Source: Lepisosteus oculatus (taxonomy: Eukaryota > Chordata > Actinopteri > Semionotiformes > Lepisosteidae). Taken from it: a stretch of DNA of 64,000 nucleotides. The stretch lies in assembly GCF_040954835.1 (NCBI RefSeq), contig NC_090706.1:35969148-36033147 (forward strand), read 5' to 3'. Each line of letters starts with the position of its first letter. The first letter of the stretch is position 1. The position numbers were made by a program, and so were the translations under genes. Shown here one piece after another: positions 56,001 through 64,000 of the stretch. Below the pieces are notes generated by a model. It did no database searches, had not been told where the DNA came from, and saw only the letters and a program-made list of their open reading frames with translations.

Positions 56001-59000
56001 ATGTGTTTTAAGCCAAAACGTACCATTACAATATGCTTTTCACTAGGGTAATGTACCATTTTTGTTCATTGTGAATTTAGGTCACGTTAAATATCTGCCA
56101 GAGTTGTAAAGGGATCATTATAGATAGTTGATTAATGTGATTCATTATTGTGCTAGTTAAGTGATTTGTTCTAATGAAATAATTGCTGTACTGAAAATAA
56201 AACATAGGATTGGCCCTAGATATTTTGCTCTGCTTGCATTCTTGTACTAGTAATAATTATTTTCATGTGCTTTTCTTTAAATACTCATAATGCATCTATG
56301 TCATGGAAATACAAACCCTTAATTTTTAATTGCCACTGCGGTGTTCACAATGTGATGTACGTGTTCATGACTTATTTCTCACATACTGTAAATAAAATAA
56401 AATTTTAAAATAACTTAGTGCATGAAGCCTGATTATATCTTTTAAATGTGTACTAAGCCTACAAAATATCTTAGAATGGTATGGCAGACATATTGTACCA
56501 TATTAAGTCATATTTTAGAGCAGGAAATTACTTCTTTTGTACTTGAAAATAAAAATAAAAAATAATTTGTAGTGATTTCAGTAATTCTGAATTTATTCTT
56601 CCTTCACACTCTTGAGATTAAGCTATCAGAAAAATCATTTTCATTGAGCTAAGGTGCAGGTGGCTGAGAATATTTTGTAAACAATATGTTTCTTACACCT
56701 GAAGAAGGCTCCACAGCCGAAACATTGTGTTTCCTTTCTTTTCTTTTCAACTGGAATAAACCCTCTACCTGTTCCTTTGTTTCCTACTAAACTGATTGTT
56801 TACTGGAGTAGAATAACTACTGGTGTAATAAGCATGAAAAATTGGAATAAAAACATAAAAAGTACTTTTCCTCACACTTTGAAAACCCACTTCAAAACAA
56901 CAGCAAAAACAAAATCACAGTTTTTAGTCGTTCTCAAGAGTGCCCAGTTTTGTTGTTGTTTCATGAATTCATTAAATTATTTCTCTTTATTTCAGTGAAC
57001 ATTCTTGAAAGGGTTTATGTGACAACTAGCTAAAGTTGGTAAGAAAATAATAAACCACTTAATCATGTGATGTTTGTGTTCTGAATGGCAAGATTCTCAG
57101 TTCTTTAACAAATAACAGGTCAGCGAACAGCAAACCAAATCAGTGGAGTATTATGAAGCTCAGAATTTAACATTATCTACTTGCATATCATGCATTTATC
57201 ATCATCATTTATGTCAGACTTAAAGATAAATGCTGATCACTCATTCTTCTATAAACTACTTTTGAGCTGTAATGTTTAAAAAGCTTATATTATTGATGAT
57301 GTCCTATTTACTATACTTGAGCTTTCTTTATAAACTTTCAGAGTAGATAAAAAAGTTCTAATTTAGTATTTATACTACTGTGTATATGTCTTTTTAAAAA
57401 CATATTATTCTGCTCAATTTAGATTAATGTTGCATTTATAAAAGATAAAAAAAACATTTAATGTGCTGCAGTAACCAAGGAACCAGAATGCTGAGCCACC
57501 CAACCTTTATTTTTTAAAAAGTCATTTTTACCTAAATTTGCTTCTTGAGATGTGTCTGACAGCTGTTTCTTTCCCTATTCCTAATTCTCCCTTGTCTGTT
57601 GAAGGGCTCAGGAGCTGTTGTGAGCAGCACATTTAAATCTAATTTATTCTACTTGGAAATTCAGCTGTGAAAAAGAAACAGGTTTTGTGCCAAGTGAGAA
57701 GCTTTTTTCTGTCCCTGATTTACCTTTTCAAAAGTTAAGATCTGTCAAGCTTGGAATCTTTTCTCTGAGATTTGGAGTGGGTTCTATACCAGTCTTTCCA
57801 AGTTTCTTTTAGTCAGGGAAAATGAAGAGAGGCAGCTGCTTTGAACTGAACTGGGAGAGATGAAATGTCCTAATAACCTTTTTGTTTAATTAATGTCATT
57901 ACCTGATAAATGACAGATTCAACAGTTTCTTTTCTGAAAGTTTCAAAATGACATCCATATTTTCTTCAACTCAATGCTACCTTTACTGCCACTTGTATTG
58001 CACAGGATTCAATTTCAGTTCATTTTCTTTTCCATTCTGTTTAACTGGAGAATCATATACTGTATCTATGTCTAAAAGCCCCAGTCTCCCCATGATAATG
58101 TATTTTTATATTTTTATTATTTTACTGCAGTGAATGGAACAGTTCCAAACTGGCAATTCAAGTCCTCAAAAACTGGAAAAAAAAACTTTGTGAACCACCT
58201 CCAAAGACATTAAGAATAATCCAAAGTGATTCGCTATAAAGATAGTAGAAAAACTAATGCAGCGTCTGAAAGATAGGGAGAACATGTTTTTTAAAATATA
58301 TATATTTAATTGTATTCTTTTGGATTTGGTCCAATTCACATGTATTGGAAACAATAGGCAGCAACAGCTGTAGACACCAAATTAAGGCTGTTTAACACCT
58401 TGAACACCGACTTTAACACCAGTACACCGATGAAAATACTCTGAAATTAAAAATAACATTTATTTCCTGTGAAAGGTTATTGTTTAAATTTATGAAACTG
58501 ATGCAAGATGAAGGAAGAAGATAAAGTGCCTCTGTAAACACACACGATATACAGTACCTATTGCTCCAAAGTTGAAAAAAATTAGAAGTGTCTCTCAGCC
58601 TGAAGGAAGCCTACAGACATCTGCAAAGCCTTGTACACCCTGGTGATGGCCAAAAAAGACTACTATGGCAACTCGCATTCCATTTGGTGTGAGTAATGAG
58701 GAGGGGTTTATTCAAAGAGGAAGGGCTTTCTTTCAGAGTCTGAGGCACTTTTCCACAAATCCCAGGACCCCACCCCCTCTGCCTATGTGGCATACAATGG
58801 CTGCACAACATATTGTGTTACCAGTGTTTTGTTCTGTGATTGTGTATCCCTTTGATTGTCCAGTGTCAGAGCGAGGTTACTGTGCTCTCAATATTTATTA
58901 GATTGATGCTTGTTTTAATTTTTTTCAATGTTATTTCAGAAAACAGGAACAAGTAAAGAAACAAATCCACAAATATCTGTCAAATATTAAATGTTTTGTG

Positions 59001-59575
59001 TTGTGCACCTTTAAATATCCTAAACATGCATCCAGCATCCTGTCTGTGTATTAAAATGAAACCTTCAAATCAGGTTGGTGAAGTAATTAAATTATTCTCA
59101 CAGCATTCTAAAGACAAACATTAACAAATACAAATCAATAGAAGATTTTCTAGCACAGGCTGATGTACTGTGTGCAAGGAAGAAGAATGCATTACTTTGC
59201 ATTACATTTCAGTTTTGGAAAAATGCATTTTTAACAACATTATAGTGGACTATACATACTCTGGTTCAAAAGCAAAGGAATTCAATGGAATTCAATGGAA
59301 TAGAATAACAAATCACAACAAGGCTATTTAGTAATACACTTTGGCAATCAGGATGAAAAGCTAAAAAGTTATAATTCCAATTGTTTTATGTCCACTTAGT
59401 GACATACTCTAGTATATCCAACTACAGCATGTACATAATATATCTAACTATGAACTCCAAGGTATTTGGGTTTCATAACATGAAACCCAATGTTCTGTTT
59501 TAAAAGAAAAGGCATAAGGCATGCATGTAGAAGAAAACAAATGTAAGTGAAAAAGATACGTTTGAATCCTCTTAC
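53033..59575 (-). other. SPARC: SPARC intron 1 (proposed)
   Basis: About 6.5 kb between the proposed non-coding exon 1 and exon 2. It contains a repeat piece with a hammerhead-like motif (56.65-56.79 kb) and an 11-bp perfect hairpin at 59,466-59,490. 57.5-57.9 kb is a possible conserved non-coding stretch, untested. No coding sequence supported. Confidence 0.6.
56650..56785 (+). repeat. Repeat fragment with hammerhead-ribozyme-like motif (Penelope-type, tentative)
   Basis: Contains CACCTGAAGAAGGCTCCAC followed by AGCCGAAACATTGTG, then a pyrimidine-rich stretch and GGAATAAACC. CTGAAGA at 56,699-56,705, a small GGCT/AGCC stem and GAAAC at 56,719-56,723 resemble a hammerhead core, with one extra A before the stem. 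I recognise this block as recurrent in vertebrate genomes and associate it with Penelope-like elements, from memory. Confidence 0.45.
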
Positions 59576-59690
59576 CTAAATTGCGTCGAGCAGCAAAGCC
59601 AGGGGAGCAGTAGGCTGTCTGAGGGCCTGGGAGAATCTAACGGATTCGGGAGCTCACTGAGAAGAAGTTAGCAGTGGGCAGGTCCGTTTG
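59576..59690 (-). other. SPARC: SPARC non-coding exon 1 (proposed, 5' limit approximate)
   Basis: On the minus strand a GC-richer leader including CCCTCAGACAGCCTACTGC runs to TTTAG followed by GTAAGAG at 59,569-59,575, a strong donor. The leader resembles the end of the human SPARC 5' UTR in part (CCTTCAGACTGCC). The true start is unknown. Confidence 0.5.
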
Positions 59691-59800
59691 GGAAGCCCCC
59701 CTTTGTGCTAGTGCTACGGTGGGCTGTCCCAAACTTAACTCCCTGTTCTCAGGCCTGTCTCCTCCTCTCTGGCCAAGAAAAGGACTTGTTATGCTTTTTT
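59690..59800 (-). promoter_or_regulatory. SPARC: SPARC promoter with GGA-rich element
   Basis: The minus strand carries CCAGAGAGGAGGAGACAGGC (59,753-59,772) just upstream of the proposed exon 1. Mammalian SPARC promoters carry a similar GGA-box with GGAGGAGACAGGAGG. A weak CATAAAA lies near 59,810. Assignment rests on this motif and the donor. Confidence 0.5.
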
Positions 59801-62689
59801 AGAAATGTTTTTATGAAAGGCATAAGTAATCAAATCGCCTCAGTGCTTCCAGCTCAGGAAGCCATGGTACAGGATGATGCCAGCTTCCATTACATGTTTG
59901 CAAATGACTGTGTGTAGAAACCAACAGCACAGGGAGGTATTGTTTTTCGTTTTCTCCTTGTTGCTCAAATTTGTTTTAAGTGTATCTGTGCAAGCTTGAA
60001 TCCATGGTAAAAGGCAAGACATAATATTGCTTCAATGTCAATCTTAACCCACAATGAAAACATATCTCTTTCTAAACCTTCTGTGTCAGATGTCATTTGT
60101 TTTGAGAATTCGTATTTTCCTGTAGGTGTACATATTGGTTGATTGTGTGGTAAATTGAATAAAATTGTGTTTTAAAAAAAAGCTAAAATAGAAATAAGCT
60201 CCTGTCTACAAGCTTTTTTAACATACAGTTTTCAGCTCACAGTTAACATCATTCACAGTCATTGGGTAGCCTTTGTATTAAACAGTAAAGAAGTTTAATA
60301 CAAAAAGTAAGTAAAGAAGTATTTGAGTCTGGGTCACTGTTATATTTGGTGTGGGAATCCTTCCTTGTGACAGAATAAGTGCTTCAAGACTCATTTAATA
60401 TGCAATCTTCTATCTTTACAACTGTACATTTTATGCAGAAGCAAAAGGCCCAACAATAGTGTCCCTCCCTTCAGTAGGTGTTGGCTTCTTTAACAATGTC
60501 ACAAGAGTAAGTGTTTCCAGCTACTTTGGTACAATACAAGCCCAGTTGATCCCTTGTTCAATACAATTTTTACTGAATCTGGACGTGCGGTTCATGTTTA
60601 AACTTTGTTGTTCTTTAGATCTCTCCTATGTTTCTGACTCCAGAAGGCGTGGTTGATGAGTTAATCACTGGTACAAAAAATGAAATATTTTGTTTGTGTA
60701 AATGCTGTTTTGTGCAGGGCTGTTGCTCAAGAGTACTGCTGCTGATCATACAGTATACTATTCCTGTAACTCCACCAACATCCACCTAGAAGCATATGAC
60801 ACAAAAGTGTAATATCTGAGTCTTGTATATTTAAAAGCAAAAATGCCTAAAGTGTTATAGAAACTAAACCTGTTGGCACTGCTATAATTAATGGATCTTC
60901 TCTGCTCTCTGCTCCTAGATGTGTTCCAGGATGCACGCTCATAAAACTGGCCTTTTTAATCAGGAATGATGCTTTTTCAGAATCCAGTTTCATGGTAGAG
61001 TAGAGCACTTTACCGATGATGTTTCTGGATAGATTACTAATGCCTTCTTCACTTTGTACTGAGCACGAATGAAGAAAAACATCTGGATAAGAATGAAAAA
61101 AATGATGAAAAAAGGATCCTGCAACGTGGCACGGGTTCTTCCCTTTCTGGCTTTAACATATACATTAAGCAGAACCAAATGCAGAAAAAGAGGAATCGTA
61201 ATTATGACAGCTCTCCCCCTCTGTATACGTGGCGGCGTCAGAATTTGAAACAACAAGTCTCGACGAAGTGCACCAGTATTAGGGAGGAGGTTACATAATT
61301 GCAAATACACACGTTGGCTTTAGTTTAGACACAGTTTGAATCAAACAGACTTGAAATTCATAAACTATTCCAGCTCCCCCTTCACCTCTTATATATATAT
61401 ATATTCCTTGAGGTTTAAAGAAAACAAACATAGAATCAAACAGGAAAAAGGTGATATTAAAATAGTATCTATATTTATCTCATAAATGAAATGGCTGTGT
61501 GACAACTTTTATCGACTACTGAATCAATTAACTCTTACATAATCTTTTCTCTCTCACACACACAGCAGCTAATGATCGGAAGCTTGAAGCAATTGCAACA
61601 TTTTTCTTTTTGGCCTTCTGCATTTTACAGTGCCTCTGTTTGCTGTTTTTCTTTCAAAACGCCATCTTGAAATTTAAATGGTGGTGGAACAACTTCTAAT
61701 TTAATTTGAAAAAAAAACTCCCAACATCCCAAGTTCTGCCACTGTTTCCTCAATCAATTGACAATTATTTTAAACATTGTGTGTCATAGGAAGCTGAAAG
61801 GCTCTCTTCAAAGAATCAATGAGTTGTTTGTGTCTTCAGCCGCACCCCATCTAAAAACTAAAGCAAAACGCTAATTAACTTACGTTGACTTGTATTTAAA
61901 TAAATGATACCCTTTTTGCTCACTTTAATGTTGGCTTTATGCAAGCACAAAAGATAAACAAGACTAATTCGTGGCTCCTCTTTGAAGAACATTACTTTTC
62001 AGTAATAGTTACTGTACTTTAATTAAATCTAAAACTACCTGACTAAACTACCTCTTTTTGTCTTCTCTTATGACAGCTAACCAATTGTCAGACAGCCTAA
62101 TGCAGCAACACATTGTGATCCCGGCCATTCCAAAACTGTTTTCCACATCAAACATCTGCAGCTTTCTATTTAAACTGACAGGAAGACAAATACTGCTAGT
62201 TTATTTGGAAAGATGTGTAAAAAAATAATTGATTAATTCCACTTAGATGACTGTAACAGGTCACAGCAAGTACAGTAGTTACAGATTTAAATAAAGTCTT
62301 AATTAAAAAAAATGAACATAGATGACACAGAAAGACTTTGTATCTTTTGTACTTTTCAAAAATACAAAAAAGTACATAGTGGGGTGAGAGATGTTGAAGG
62401 TGGATACTGATGAGAAGATCTCACAGAATACACAGTATGATTAAACAAATACTGTAGGTGAGTGCACACTGCAAATAAAAAATTGCAGATTATCGCCATA
62501 AACCTTGATGACTCTGAAATCTGTGGGTTCTTTTCTCCGAAAAAAAGAGAAAGGACTTTACATAATATGCAGAATGATTTCCATTAATACTAAGGAAAAT
62601 TGCCAAAGAGAAGCTCATTCAGGTTTCAGTAGCCAACTGATAAGAGGAGCTGATTTATCCATTTCTTAAACAAAGATTGGGCATCAGGT

Positions 62690-62820
62690 TCAACATTGAG
62701 CTGAGCAGCTTCTTCCAGACACCCTGCTTCCCCAAAGAATACCGTAACCCCAGATAGAGACTTGAACCCACAATCTCTAGTTTAGGAGACCGGTACCATA
62801 TCTATTAGGTGGTACTGTAT
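62690..62820 (-). mobile_element. tRNA-like SINE fragment
   Basis: On the minus strand: GGTACCGGTCTCCTAAACTA, then GAGATTGTGGGTTCAAGTCT, which has the form of an anticodon-arm/T-arm pair with a B box GGGTTCAAGTC, followed by a CTGGGGTTACGG body. It lacks an intact acceptor stem, so it is not a functional tRNA. Confidence 0.5.
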
Positions 62821-63744
62821 CAATGTCTTGGTTATTTACAGAATGGCAGCAGATGTTGTCTGTGTTTCTCTTCTTGTGTTTTTAAGTGAACTGTGGCGGG
62901 GGATGACATAGCAGGTGTATCCATGGGAACCCCTTGTCAAGGGCAGTTGGCCTCTATAATTACTTCCACTCATAGCAGGCGCACCAGGTGGGCCTGTTTC
63001 TTTGCAGTCTCTCTATTATACAGCTCATAACACTCTGTGAGGCCCTGGGATCAGCGACAGTGACCCCCAGCGTGTGGAAAACCTTCAGGGGGAATTTAAT
63101 TTGCCACAAACCTTCTGAGTGTTTAAATCAGTATCCTACTGTATGAGCTTCTCATTAACTAGGTAACTTAAATAATAATGTTTCCAATTAATAATTATTA
63201 AAAATGAATATAATACCCATCTTTGTTTATTCCAAAAGAAAGTAACCTGCAGCCCATCTGGTTTTTGCAGTATTATTCTAATAGCTCTAAAATATATTGT
63301 TGAAAGATTTCAAATGCCACTCAGAGTGCTAGCATGAGGGCTGCACACTAAAGGTACAGTTGGTGAAGCTCACCTCATTCTTCAATCACGAGCAATTTAT
63401 TTTCTCTTTCTTGAATTTATCTATTATATTTTTTTTTTTCAAGGGTTGGGAAAGTTTGGGCTGTTGTTTTATTACTGTAATTGTGGATAGAAAATGTTTC
63501 CTTTCTAAATTAAATAATTTGCAGTACAACATAAACTCTCGATTTCACCAGAGAAAAGTGGACATACACTGTGAGACCCAAGGACATCAGATCATATCTT
63601 TATCTAAAGAAAGCGAAGCTGGTAGAATCCTCTTTTGAAATTTATTGGATCCAAACATTGAAAACTCTCAGGCCATTGTCATCTGTCTATCGAACCTTTT
63701 GCATTTTAGTTTTGTTTTTACGTACACCTGTCCAGGCTTTTCCT

Positions 63745-64000
63745 TTTTCTATTTAAACCTCGTAGCTCCGAAGTTCAGGGCTCAGCATCTGGAGGATGGA
63801 CGCCCGGAAGCCCGCCTACCAACAGGGCCGGGAGAGACCCGACAGCATAGGCTTCATCACGGCGTCCTGACCATCTGAGTCCGGGGCTCGGAGTGTCTGG
63901 CTCCGTTATGGTTTTGCCCTTCCATGTTCCTACTTCCTTGTTCCTGTGTTAGCCTCGGATGGACATTGGACTGTGCATTAATTATCCCTCTGGGCTTTAC
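63745..64000. other. GC-rich terminal segment, unclassified
   Basis: Abrupt shift to CpG-rich sequence after a CTATTTAAACC TATA-like word, running to the window edge. It has the look of a retroelement LTR or a gene start, but no protein match or repeat boundary can be shown. Confidence 0.3.

Larger units (their letters stand above)
59801..64000. other. Region upstream of SPARC
   Basis: 4.2 kb with no supported gene. It holds a perfect 12-bp hairpin at 60,272-60,304, a 106-codon minus-strand open frame at 60,990-61,310 that I do not recognise, a tRNA-like SINE fragment at 62.69-62.82 kb, a less AT-rich stretch at 62.88-63.10 kb and a GC-rich end after 63.75 kb. Confidence 0.6.

Noticed and set aside
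62690..62820. Possible functional tRNA gene
   Set aside because: Only the T-arm and part of the anticodon arm are recognisable; no acceptor stem, so treated as SINE-derived.

Overview
The window is vertebrate genomic DNA. Small exons with canonical GT/AG junctions sit in long AT-rich introns. It carries GLRA1 (glycine receptor alpha-1, + strand), G3BP1 (stress-granule RNA-binding protein, - strand) and SPARC (osteonectin, - strand). Fish-type protein sequence, V-SINE-like and 5S rRNA-derived SINEs, and compact introns suggest a ray-finned fish. A non-teleost such as a gar or bowfin is my guess from general familiarity, not a demonstrated assignment.

Layout. 1-23,584 holds the 3' seven coding exons of GLRA1; its first exons lie to the left of the window. 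23,585 to about 29,925 holds the GLRA1 3' UTR and the tail-to-tail spacer to G3BP1, with a possible decayed coding remnant near 28.7-29.8 kb. 29,925 to about 38,250 is G3BP1, complete: a proposed non-coding exon 1, eleven coding exons, 472 aa, and a CCAAT-rich promoter at 38.2-38.5 kb. 38.5-45.9 kb is a repeat-rich spacer with a tRNA-derived SINE, a perfect inverted trinucleotide array, a 5S rRNA-derived SINE and an unassigned CpG-rich island at 42.8-43.1 kb. 45,969-53,032 contains all SPARC coding exons (291 aa). A proposed non-coding exon 1 and GGA-rich promoter sit at 59.58-59.79 kb, which makes intron 1 about 6.5 kb. 59.8-64 kb is upstream intergenic DNA with a tRNA-like SINE fragment and an unclassified GC-rich end.

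The genes are a conserved neighbourhood rather than a functional pathway. GLRA1 makes an inhibitory chloride channel, G3BP1 nucleates stress granules, and SPARC is a secreted collagen- and calcium-binding matricellular protein. I joined every exon by checking that reading phase is kept across each junction, and the three proteins stay open throughout. I found no mobile operon-like cassette, CRISPR array, RNA gene or clearly new biological system. The most interesting items are an in-frame alternative acceptor exactly 24 nt upstream of the last GLRA1 exon (same place and size as the mammalian alpha-1 insert), a 169-bp inverted-repeat element in the last SPARC intron, a hammerhead-like motif in SPARC intron 1, and the missing ATOX1 plus reversed SPARC orientation compared with my memory of the human map.
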